Shown one piece after another: positions 1 through 4,914 of a stretch of 5,790 bases of DNA. Numbering within the stretch: the first letter of the stretch is position 1; each line of letters starts with the position of its first letter. Source of the stretch: an uncultured Bacillota bacterium (GTDB lineage: Bacteria; Bacillota_I; Bacilli_A; RF39; UBA660); NCBI GenBank assembly GCA_947176475.1, contig CAMWQX010000085.1, forward strand, positions 1-5,790, read 5' to 3'. The position numbers were made by a program, and so were the translations under genes. The notes under the pieces were generated by a model, which did not search any database, was not told where the DNA came from, and saw only the letters and a program-made list of their open reading frames with translations.

Positions 1-29
1 ACGACAACATCACCATCTGGGGTACGCAG
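1..29. other. GC-rich left edge beyond the scpA stop
   Basis: Sixteen of these 29 bases are G or C (55%), against roughly 30% in the rest of the window. None of the three minus-strand frames continues ScpA: the scpA frame has just ended in TAA at 30-32, and the other two give no ScpA-like residues. This may be a misjoined contig end or a short foreign junction. It is too short to assign to any gene. Confidence 0.4.
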
Positions 30-434
30 TTACTCCCTAAATTCACTTAAATCACTTGGTAATTTCGTATAAAACTCACTTCTCTTCTCCTCTAATTGCT
101 TAAATGATGAGGTAAGTTCCTTAACTTTCTCATACTCAAGTAGTTTATTTCTTAAATCCTCTTCTGAATTTAATTCATATTCATTGTCTTCTTCATTTTC
201 ATCTTTTTTATTAAGAAGAATACGACTTTTCAAATGGATCAATTTTTTTTTTATAACGAATTTTTGACTCGCGATATCTACACTCATATCTTTACTCATA
301 TTTATAAAATCTAAATATTGCTTCGTAATTGAAGAAACATTGATTTCATAAATGTCCATTTTACTACTTCTTATTAAATGCAATAAAAGGTCCAAAGGAC
401 CTTCAAAATCATTTATACAAAAATTGTATGTCAT
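30..434 (-). CDS. scpA: ScpA, segregation and condensation protein A (kleisin), C-terminally truncated
   Basis: ScpA is the kleisin that bridges the two heads of the SMC dimer and, with ScpB, forms the bacterial condensin acting on the nucleoid. The N-terminal signature FEGPLDLLLHLI (residues 10-21), the DIYEINVSSIT stretch (27-37), the LIHLKSRILL helix (65-74), an acidic loop (77-92) and the PSDLSEF ending (126-132) identify it. Family members are usually about 240-260 residues; this one stops at residue 134, right after the N-terminal SMC-neck-binding domain, so the linker and the C-terminal winged helix that binds the SMC cap are missing. The ATG overlaps the TGA of the upstream membrane-protein gene (ATGA) with only a distant AAAAGG, which suggests translational coupling. 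A helix position that is normally MAA-like reads IKKK (61-64), encoded by a run of ten A. Family assignment is firm; whether the protein is functional is doubtful. Confidence 0.88.
   Translation of the reverse strand: MTYNFCINDFEGPLDLLLHLIRSSKMDIYEINVSSITKQYLDFINMSKDMSVDIASQKFVIKKKLIHLKSRILLNKKDENEEDNEYELNSEEDLRNKLLEYEKVKELTSSFKQLEEKRSEFYTKLPSDLSEFRE
243..252. repeat. Ten-base homopolymer T run (A on the coding strand) inside scpA
   Basis: On the coding strand this run encodes the three lysines of the unusual IKKK segment. It is a slippage-prone tract inside an otherwise conserved helix and is one place where sequencing or polymerase errors could have altered scpA. Confidence 0.7.
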
Positions 435-1387
435 TTACAATCATATCCTTTTCCAATTTGGGAATACGATACCACTTTGGCTTCCGTATCCATTGCATAA
501 TAATTATAATCCTTAACAGTACTTGGCATCTTAAACGCAGGATCTTCTAAATTAATATTAGCTTTAAAAGTAAAACCATTTTCTGCCTCAGCAACACTAG
601 CAATTGCGCCTAATGCTTGAGCTTTATCATCATATTTGCGTTTAAAATTCAAATATTCTTGATCGGAATAATTAGCAATATCATAAGTTGTCGTATCATT
701 TATACGAATAAGATAATTATTCTTAAATACATATTCAATTGTTGAATTTTTTAAAGTACATGTTAAAGAACCTAATCCTGATTCATCACTACTAATCGTT
801 ACCGCTGGATAATCATCATCCTTCATATGCACGATTTTAGCTGAATATGTATACTCTGAATTAAAGTTTAACTTACTTGAAGTTAATTCTACATCTTTAG
901 TATCAATATCTAAAGAACCAGTTAGTTTTACAGCTGCTAAAAGTTGATTAGAAGATGAATAAACTTCTAGATAATATTCTTTCTCATCTAAATTAATAAC
1001 TCCATTATAACTATACATCTGACACTTTATCGTATTACCCGATGTTGTAAAATTTTGCATAATAACATTTTCCATTTTCATCCTCGTGGACATACTTAAT
1101 GGTTGTGGTTTTGATGCATCAGCAAATTCATTGTTTACTCCTGGAGTGGGTTTTGGTGAGACAATATTTGAAGGTGTTCCATTAATAAGTTTATATAATG
1201 TACTATTCTCATCATTCATCATCTTATTAACAAATGGTAATGCTACTAAAACTATCGCAAATAAAACCGCTATTTCAATGACTAAAATAGGTTTTCCAAT
1301 CTTATCTTTACGTAATTCTCCAATAACTTCCGCATGTACACTACGTTGATCTTCAAAAGTATTTTGATTTTCAGGATTATTATTCAC
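431..1387 (-). CDS. Unrecognised single-pass membrane protein, co-transcribed with scpA
   Basis: I do not recognise the family. The 318-residue protein has a hydrophilic N-terminus (1-33), one strong membrane helix at about 34-54 (ILVIEIAVLFAIVLVALPFV), a Pro/Ser/Asn-rich linker (about 71-98) and a long C-terminal region (about 100-318) rich in alternating Thr/Ser/Val/Tyr, which looks like beta structure. Basic residues before the helix (R26, K27, K29, K32) suggest N-in, C-out, so the C-terminal domain would lie outside the membrane. Only three cysteines are present (C122, C210, C317). The start is GTG at 1385-1387, chosen because GAGGGG lies 6 bases upstream (1394-1399). It ends in TGA inside the scpA start codon. 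It has its own promoter immediately behind the miaB terminator. Placement before scpA could mean a link to chromosome segregation or the envelope, but nothing in the sequence proves it. Confidence 0.82.
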   Translation of the reverse strand: MNNNPENQNTFEDQRSVHAEVIGELRKDKIGKPILVIEIAVLFAIVLVALPFVNKMMNDENSTLYKLINGTPSNIVSPKPTPGVNNEFADASKPQPLSMSTRMKMENVIMQNFTTSGNTIKCQMYSYNGVINLDEKEYYLEVYSSSNQLLAAVKLTGSLDIDTKDVELTSSKLNFNSEYTYSAKIVHMKDDDYPAVTISSDESGLGSLTCTLKNSTIEYVFKNNYLIRINDTTTYDIANYSDQEYLNFKRKYDDKAQALGAIASVAEAENGFTFKANINLEDPAFKMPSTVKDYNYYAMDTEAKVVSYSQIGKGYDCK

Positions 1388-1412
1388 GATTATCCCCTCA
1401 ATTCTCTATATC

Positions 1413-1441
1413 ATTATAACAAAAAAAAGCGAAAAATAAAA
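1413..1441 (-). promoter_or_regulatory. Promoter of the membrane-protein/scpA unit
   Basis: The -10 is a perfect TATAAT (1413-1418) preceded by TGT, giving an extended -10. The -35, 17 bases away (1436-1441, TTTTAT), is weak. Transcription would start near 1406, leaving a leader of about 18 bases. The -35 lies inside the hairpin of the miaB terminator. Confidence 0.65.
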
Positions 1442-1452
1442 CTATTTTTCGC
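1421..1452 (-). terminator. Intrinsic terminator of miaB
   Basis: A perfect 10-base-pair stem (1429-1438 with 1443-1452) closes a four-base loop and is followed on the minus strand by eight T (1428-1421). The miaB stop codon (1442-1444) sits in the loop and stem, so translation runs into the hairpin. Confidence 0.85.
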
Positions 1453-2848
1453 GCTTCCCATCTAAGCTAAAGCTTTTTGCTTCCGTAATTTTAACATCAA
1501 CTATTTGTCCTACTAAATTTTTATCACATTCTACATTGACAAGTTTCATCGTCTCCGTATAACCAAATAACTTATTATGATCTTTTTCTGATTCTCCTAC
1601 TAATAAAACTTTAACTGTTTCATTTAAGTATTTTTGATTGTTCATATTGGAGTATTTATTAACAATTTCATTTAAACGTTGTAATCTTTCTTCCTTCACA
1701 CTTAAAGGTATTGCATCTTCCATTTTGGCAGCTGGTGTACCTTCGCGTGGAGAATAGATGAATGTAAATGCTCCATCATACTTACATTCCTCTACGACTT
1801 TTAAAGTCTCTTCAAAGTCCTCATCTGTTTCATTTGGAAAGCCAACTATGATATCCGTTGTAATGGCTGCATTCTTTACTCTATTCTTTATTTTTCTATA
1901 TAATTCCAAATATTCAGCTTGCGTATATCTTCTTCCCATAAGTTTTAAAATACGATCAGAACCTGATTGAAGTGGCAAATGAATATAAGGCATTATATTA
2001 TCATATTTGGCAATTATATCAATCATTTCATCGGTAAAATTCCATGGATGACTAGTAACAAAGCGAATTCTTTCCATACCTGTTTTGGCTACACTTTCTA
2101 AAAGTTCAGCAAAAGATATCTCATCTTCCGAATCCTTACCATAGGCATTGACATTTTGCCCAAGCAATGTAACTTCCTTATACCCTTTTTCTTTTAAACA
2201 CATTACTTCTTTAATAATATCCTTACTCTTTCGACTTCTCTCTTTACCTCTCGTATAAGGAACTATACAATAAGTACAAAACTTATCACACCCATACATG
2301 ATATTTATCCAAGCTGTATATTTTGAATCTCTATGATAATTTTCACCTATTTCATAGACATTTCCTTCATTGCTCTTAACTTCAATATTTAAGCCCTCTC
2401 CCAAATTCATTAAATAACTTGGAAGTTCATGAATATTATGGGTTCCAAAGACTAAATCAATATATTTATGTTTGCTCATTATCTCATCGACAACACTTTT
2501 CTCTTGAGCCATGCATCCACATAAAATTATTTTTAAATCTTTTTTATCCTTTTTTATATGTTTACATCTACCTAAAAATCCAAAAACTTTATCATGAGCG
2601 TTTTCTCTTATTGCACAAGTATTTAAAATTATTAAATCTGCATCTAATTCACTTTCAACTCTTATATATCCTAAATTCTCAAGTAATCCTGATATTTCTT
2701 CTGAATCATGAACATTCATCTGACAACCATATGTCTTAATAAAATATTTTTTATCCTTATAATTATTATTCTTTACCACATCTGTATATATATATTCAAC
2801 TGTTTCTTTATTTCTTTTTTTTGCTTCATTCATATCTGGTAAATTCAT
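1442..2848 (-). CDS. miaB: MiaB, tRNA-2-methylthio-N6-dimethylallyladenosine synthase
   Basis: MiaB is a radical-SAM methylthiotransferase that adds a methylthio group at C2 of i6A37 in tRNAs reading UNN codons, using two 4Fe-4S clusters. The 468 residues show the whole family plan. The N-terminal UPF0004 domain has cluster ligands C42 (YGCQMN), C78 (LNTCAIRE) and C112 (CGCMAQ). The radical-SAM CxxxCxxC is C187, C191, C194 (YGCDKFCTYC) followed by VPYTRGKERSR, which points to MiaB rather than MtaB or RimO. LLGQNVNAYG (228-237), SHPWNF (266-271) and HLPLQSGSD (290-298) are also typical, and a TRAM RNA-binding domain closes the protein (about 403-467). The ATG at 2846-2848 is preceded by GGGAAGTGAT; the in-frame ATG five codons on has no such site. 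It is transcribed alone, with its own promoter and terminator. MiaA, which makes the substrate, is not in the window. Confidence 0.97.
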   Translation of the reverse strand: MNLPDMNEAKKRNKETVEYIYTDVVKNNNYKDKKYFIKTYGCQMNVHDSEEISGLLENLGYIRVESELDADLIILNTCAIRENAHDKVFGFLGRCKHIKKDKKDLKIILCGCMAQEKSVVDEIMSKHKYIDLVFGTHNIHELPSYLMNLGEGLNIEVKSNEGNVYEIGENYHRDSKYTAWINIMYGCDKFCTYCIVPYTRGKERSRKSKDIIKEVMCLKEKGYKEVTLLGQNVNAYGKDSEDEISFAELLESVAKTGMERIRFVTSHPWNFTDEMIDIIAKYDNIMPYIHLPLQSGSDRILKLMGRRYTQAEYLELYRKIKNRVKNAAITTDIIVGFPNETDEDFEETLKVVEECKYDGAFTFIYSPREGTPAAKMEDAIPLSVKEERLQRLNEIVNKYSNMNNQKYLNETVKVLLVGESEKDHNKLFGYTETMKLVNVECDKNLVGQIVDVKITEAKSFSLDGKREK

Positions 2849-2873
2849 AATATCACTTCCCTAATGCAAACTG

Positions 2874-2902
2874 ATTATATCATGTAAGCATTAAATTGTA
2901 AA
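2874..2902 (-). promoter_or_regulatory. Promoter of miaB
   Basis: The -35 TTTACA (2897-2902) and -10 TATAAT (2874-2879) are separated by 17 bases, with TGA directly before the -10 (extended -10). The start site would be near 2867, about 18 bases before the ATG. I see no operator or riboswitch in this divergent region. Confidence 0.75.
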
Positions 2903-2922
2903 TTGCTCATTTATCTTTATAT

Positions 2923-2951
2923 TTGACTAAAAATACCTCCTATGTTATCAT
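2923..2951 (+). promoter_or_regulatory. Promoter of the 305-aa hypothetical gene
   Basis: The -35 TTGACT (2923-2928) and -10 TATCAT (2946-2951) are separated by 17 bases, with TGT before the -10. The start site would be near 2958, giving a leader of about 20 bases that holds the AGAGGGG ribosome-binding site (2967-2973). Confidence 0.75.
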
Positions 2952-2978
2952 AACAACTACTAAAAAAGAGGGGTTATT

Positions 2979-3896
2979 ATGAGAAGAATAGAAAAACAAC
3001 TACCATGTAAGATTACTTTAAACGTTATTGTTGGTTATGATGCCGAACAAAATCCTATTAAACAAAAATTATTAGATGTTTATGCCAAACCAACAGATGT
3101 AAGAAATGCTAGTGACACTATGCTTATTTATAGAGAATTTGAAGAATTAATAACAGGACGCATCATTGCTAGATCTTTTCCTGATCATAAATACTTAGAA
3201 TTTCCCGATTTTCAAAGATATGGAACATATATAGGAAAATTAGATAAAACTTACCAATTATTAAAAGTTGGTGATATTGATATCGAATTTGATAAAGGAT
3301 ATGGATTATCTGATCTTCTTGAATGTAATTTAAAACCAGGAGAAGAATTAGATTGTCGCCTTGTTGGTACATTAGGTGCATATTACCAAAAAATGCAAAG
3401 TGATATTGCAAAATATAAAGATAAATATGATGAGAAAGCTCTTAATGATTACTTAGACAAATTAGATTACATGGCTATGCAAAGAGCATTTCCATTATCT
3501 AAAATAGATTCATCAAAGCCCTTATCTTATTACAATAAAGAAGAATATGTCTTTGTCGATGATGATGATTTATTAATCCTAAGATATCGTAATATTCCAT
3601 TTGATTATCTATTAGGAGAAGGAACATCTTTTTATAACTATTACTATGAAGTAGTAACTGGGCGAAAATTTGCCATTGAATGTGGAACAAATAATCACAT
3701 GGATGTAGATCGAACTTTCCACTTTGATCGTGATTTTAACCAAGAAGTTCTAGCAAGCCGTGTTCTTTCCGAAGATACCATTAAAGCTTATCGAAAAGAA
3801 AAAAACAAAGTTATCTCTAAAAGAATTGATGATATCTTAGCTCGTCAATATGCTAGAAATCGTGAAAGAATTGCTAATCGAAAAAAAGCCATATAA
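2979..3896 (+). CDS. Unrecognised 305-aa soluble protein
   Basis: I cannot place this protein in a family. It starts at ATG 2979 with AGAGGGG five bases upstream and has a good promoter and terminator, so it is a well-supported single-gene unit. There is no signal peptide or membrane segment; it should be cytoplasmic. The N-terminal third begins with a beta-like stretch (KITLNVIVGY, 11-20). The middle (about 135-165) is a charged helical region rich in Lys, Asp and Tyr. An aromatic/acidic segment follows, with VDDDD (193-197) and FYNYYYEVV (218-226). The C-terminus (about 265-305) is a strongly basic helix with many Arg and Lys, which could bind nucleic acid or an acidic partner; that is a guess. 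Three cysteines (C116, C126, C235) and a NNHMDVD segment (238-244) are visible, but they match no catalytic motif I know. Confidence 0.85.
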   Translation: MRRIEKQLPCKITLNVIVGYDAEQNPIKQKLLDVYAKPTDVRNASDTMLIYREFEELITGRIIARSFPDHKYLEFPDFQRYGTYIGKLDKTYQLLKVGDIDIEFDKGYGLSDLLECNLKPGEELDCRLVGTLGAYYQKMQSDIAKYKDKYDEKALNDYLDKLDYMAMQRAFPLSKIDSSKPLSYYNKEEYVFVDDDDLLILRYRNIPFDYLLGEGTSFYNYYYEVVTGRKFAIECGTNNHMDVDRTFHFDRDFNQEVLASRVLSEDTIKAYRKEKNKVISKRIDDILARQYARNRERIANRKKAI

Positions 3897-3918
3897 AACC
3901 TCTAAAAGAGGTTTTTTT
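3895..3918 (+). terminator. Intrinsic terminator of the 305-aa hypothetical gene
   Basis: A perfect 9-base-pair stem (3895-3903 with 3907-3915), with a three-base AAA loop, runs into seven T (3912-3918). It overlaps the gene's TAA stop. Confidence 0.88.
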
Positions 3919-3922
3919 ATGC

Positions 3923-3958
3923 AAAAAAAATCTCTACTCTAAATAATAAGTAAAGATT
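3923..3958 (-). terminator. Probable terminator of the small membrane-protein gene
   Basis: On the minus strand an 11-base-pair stem (3948-3958 with 3929-3939), with two G-U pairs and an eight-base loop, is followed by a run of eight T (3930-3923). It starts 12 bases beyond the stop of the 46-codon gene and faces the same way, supporting that gene as a separate transcription unit. Confidence 0.65.
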
Positions 3959-3970
3959 TATCAACTAAAT

Positions 3971-4111
3971 TTATTTCTCATAATAGTTAACAGTATTAGT
4001 ATTTTCTAGTTCATTGAGCTTTTTAACATTATTGCTCCACAAACTAGCCATAATAATTAATACTAGAAAAAACAAAATCACCCCTTTATACTCATTTAAA
4101 ATTCTTTGCAT
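3971..4111 (-). CDS. 46-aa single-helix membrane protein divergent from lexA, candidate SOS cell-division inhibitor
   Basis: This short gene has ATG at 4109-4111 and TAA at 3971-3973. It begins MQRILNEYK, then has one membrane helix at about 10-25 (GVILFFLVLIIMASLW), and ends in a short polar tail (26-46) with KKLNELEN and closing NYYEK. The ribosome-binding site (AAAGGAGTGAT) is among the best in the window, and a promoter and terminator in the same direction frame the gene. Its promoter spacer is filled by a LexA-box-like site and it is divergent from lexA. In Bacillus yneA and in Staphylococcus sosA hold this position: both are SOS-induced small proteins with an N-terminal membrane helix that delay division. 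By position, size and topology this is a candidate analogue, though shorter (SosA is about 77 residues) and without YneA's LysM domain. No sequence similarity to either can be claimed by eye. It could instead be another kind of SOS-induced membrane peptide. Confidence 0.78.
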   Translation of the reverse strand: MQRILNEYKGVILFFLVLIIMASLWSNNVKKLNELENTNTVNYYEK

Positions 4112-4119
4112 ATGTATCA

Positions 4120-4124
4120 CTCCT
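4120..4124 (-). promoter_or_regulatory. Ribosome-binding site of the 46-aa gene
   Basis: AGGAG on the minus strand, within AAAGGAGTGAT, lies 8 bases before the ATG. This strong match to the 16S rRNA tail is a main reason for believing the short reading frame. Confidence 0.85.
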
Positions 4125-4136
4125 TTCTATAATTAT

Positions 4137-4165
4137 AATTTATCACGAACAAATGTATGTGTCAA
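4137..4165 (-). promoter_or_regulatory. Promoter of the 46-aa gene, predicted LexA-controlled
   Basis: A perfect -35 TTGACA (4160-4165) lies 17 bases from a -10 TAAATT (4137-4142), which is preceded by TGA (extended -10). The 17-base spacer consists of that TGA and the 14-base LexA-box-like site. LexA bound here would cover the promoter. The leader would be about 20 bases. Confidence 0.68.
4146..4159 (+). promoter_or_regulatory. LexA-box-like operator 1 (small-gene side)
   Basis: CGAACAAATGTATG matches 12 of 14 positions of the Bacillus-type LexA box CGAACRNRYGTTYC; the left half is perfect and the right half is degenerate. It sits exactly between the -35 and extended -10 of the small gene's promoter. 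Confidence 0.68.
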
Positions 4166-4201
4166 TGCAACATTTTATAAATTTACCTATTTTGCAAAAC
4201 T

Positions 4202-4215
4202 TAAACATTTGTTTG
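4202..4215 (-). promoter_or_regulatory. LexA-box-like operator 2 (lexA side)
   Basis: Read on the minus strand, CAAACAAATGTTTA matches 12 of 14 positions of the same box and contains the dyad AAAC-N4-GTTT. It shares the core AACAAATGT with operator 1, in inverted orientation, 56 bases away centre to centre. It overlaps the -35 of lexA by three bases, as expected for autorepression. Confidence 0.66.
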
Positions 4216-4241
4216 ACATAACGTTTTTTTTTTGCTATTAT
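4213..4241 (+). promoter_or_regulatory. Promoter of lexA
   Basis: A perfect -35 TTGACA (4213-4218), a 17-base spacer and -10 TATTAT (4236-4241) with TGC directly before it. Transcription would start near 4248, at or within the ribosome-binding site, giving an unusually short leader of about 13 bases. Confidence 0.75.
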
Positions 4242-4247
4242 TTTAAT

Positions 4248-4253
4248 AGGAGG
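4248..4253 (+). promoter_or_regulatory. Ribosome-binding site that fixes the lexA start
   Basis: AGGAGG lies 7 bases before ATG 4261 but only one base before the in-frame TTG at 4255. The ATG is therefore the real start and the two-codon longer reading frame is not used. Confidence 0.9.
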
Positions 4254-4260
4254 ATTGCCA

Positions 4261-4890
4261 ATGAAAAGTGATTTAACAAAGAAACAAGAAGAAACTCTTA
4301 TATTTATTAAAAAATATATGGTTGCTCATGGATACCCACCTTCAGTAAGAGAAATATGTGCTGGCATGGGTTTATCAAGTCCGGCAACTGCTCATACCCA
4401 CTTAAAGGAACTAGAAAGCAAAGGTTTCATCCGTAAACAAAATTCCAAATTTAGAACTATCGAGTTATTAGTTGATAATGAATTCGAAGTAAAAGATGAA
4501 AAAGAAGATGTTGTATCAGTTCCACTACTTGGTAAAGTTGCCTGTGGTAATCCCATTGAAGCTATTGAAAATCCTAATGAATTCTTTACTTTACCAGCTA
4601 GTCTAATTCCTGCTAAAGAATCTATATTTACTCTAAAGTGTTCAGGAGATTCCATGATTAACGCCGGAATATTTGATAAAGATATCGTCATCGTTCAAAA
4701 ACAAAGTGTTGCACGTAATGGTGAAATAGTTGTTGCTATGACTGACGAAGGTGAAGTAACACTCAAACGCTTCTATAAAGAAGATGGACACATTCGCTTA
4801 CAACCGGAAAATGACGAATTAGCGCCAATCATCGTTCAAAACTGTACCATCTTAGGTATAGCAATTGGTTTATATCGAAAAATAAAATAG
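4261..4890 (+). CDS. lexA: LexA, SOS response transcriptional repressor
   Basis: LexA represses DNA-damage genes and, when RecA is active on single-stranded DNA, cuts itself and releases its operators. The 209 residues match the usual length. An N-terminal winged helix-turn-helix (about 1-68) carries GYPPSVREI (24-32) and the recognition helix SPATAHTHLKELE (40-52). An acidic linker (72-84) leads to the S24-type peptidase domain with VPLLGKVACGNPIEAIEN (87-104), CSGDSM (127-132, catalytic Ser131) and EVTLKRF (165-171, catalytic Lys169). The predicted scissile pair is Cys95-Gly96, where LexA normally has Ala-Gly. The start is ATG 4261. It faces a small membrane-protein gene across two LexA-box-like sites, one over its own -35, which predicts autoregulation. 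It ends in a hairpin terminator shared with the convergent gene. Confidence 0.97.
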   Translation: MKSDLTKKQEETLIFIKKYMVAHGYPPSVREICAGMGLSSPATAHTHLKELESKGFIRKQNSKFRTIELLVDNEFEVKDEKEDVVSVPLLGKVACGNPIEAIENPNEFFTLPASLIPAKESIFTLKCSGDSMINAGIFDKDIVIVQKQSVARNGEIVVAMTDEGEVTLKRFYKEDGHIRLQPENDELAPIIVQNCTILGIAIGLYRKIK

Positions 4891-4914
4891 AAAGTAAACA
4901 CTTTCTATTTTTTT
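4884..4914. terminator. Two-way intrinsic terminator between lexA and the convergent gene
   Basis: A perfect 12-base-pair stem (4884-4895 with 4900-4911) has a four-base AAAC loop. It is followed by T-rich sequence on the plus strand (up to 4914) and, read on the minus strand, by ATTTTT. It includes the lexA stop codon and touches the stop of the convergent gene, so it should end both transcripts. Confidence 0.82.

Noticed and set aside
3..50. Plus-strand frame ending in TAA at 48-50 that could be the tail of a convergent gene
   Set aside because: Fifteen codons at an edge with abnormal base composition cannot be assigned to a gene.
431..433. Mycoplasma-type genetic code (TGA as Trp)
   Set aside because: TGA ends the membrane-protein gene in a classic ATGA overlap, and the tryptophans checked in MiaB, the 46-aa protein and the right-end protein are TGG.
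1086..1349. Open frame antisense to the membrane-protein gene
   Set aside because: Lies wholly within a well-supported gene, with no ribosome-binding site or family features.
1758..2739. Two plus-strand open frames antisense to miaB (1758-1970 and 2419-2739)
   Set aside because: They mirror a firmly identified conserved gene and have no start signals.
3169..3690. Two minus-strand open frames inside the 305-aa gene (3169-3411 and 3499-3690)
   Set aside because: Low-complexity shadow translations without ribosome-binding sites.
4132..4137. Perfect TATAAT on the minus strand as the -10 of the 46-codon gene
   Set aside because: It lies 22 bases from the TTGACA, too far; the TGA-TAAATT at 4137-4145 has the right 17-base spacing. 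It remains possible with a different -35.
4255..4260. TTG start two codons upstream of the lexA ATG
   Set aside because: Only one base separates it from AGGAGG, whereas ATG 4261 has a 7-base spacing and the usual LexA N-terminus.
4014..4271. Plus-strand open frame of 85 codons across the lexA upstream region
   Set aside because: It has no ribosome-binding site, crosses the lexA promoter and operators, overlaps the start of lexA, and is antisense to the better-supported 46-codon gene.
4392..4691. Minus-strand open frame inside lexA
   Set aside because: Shadow of a conserved gene with no start signals.
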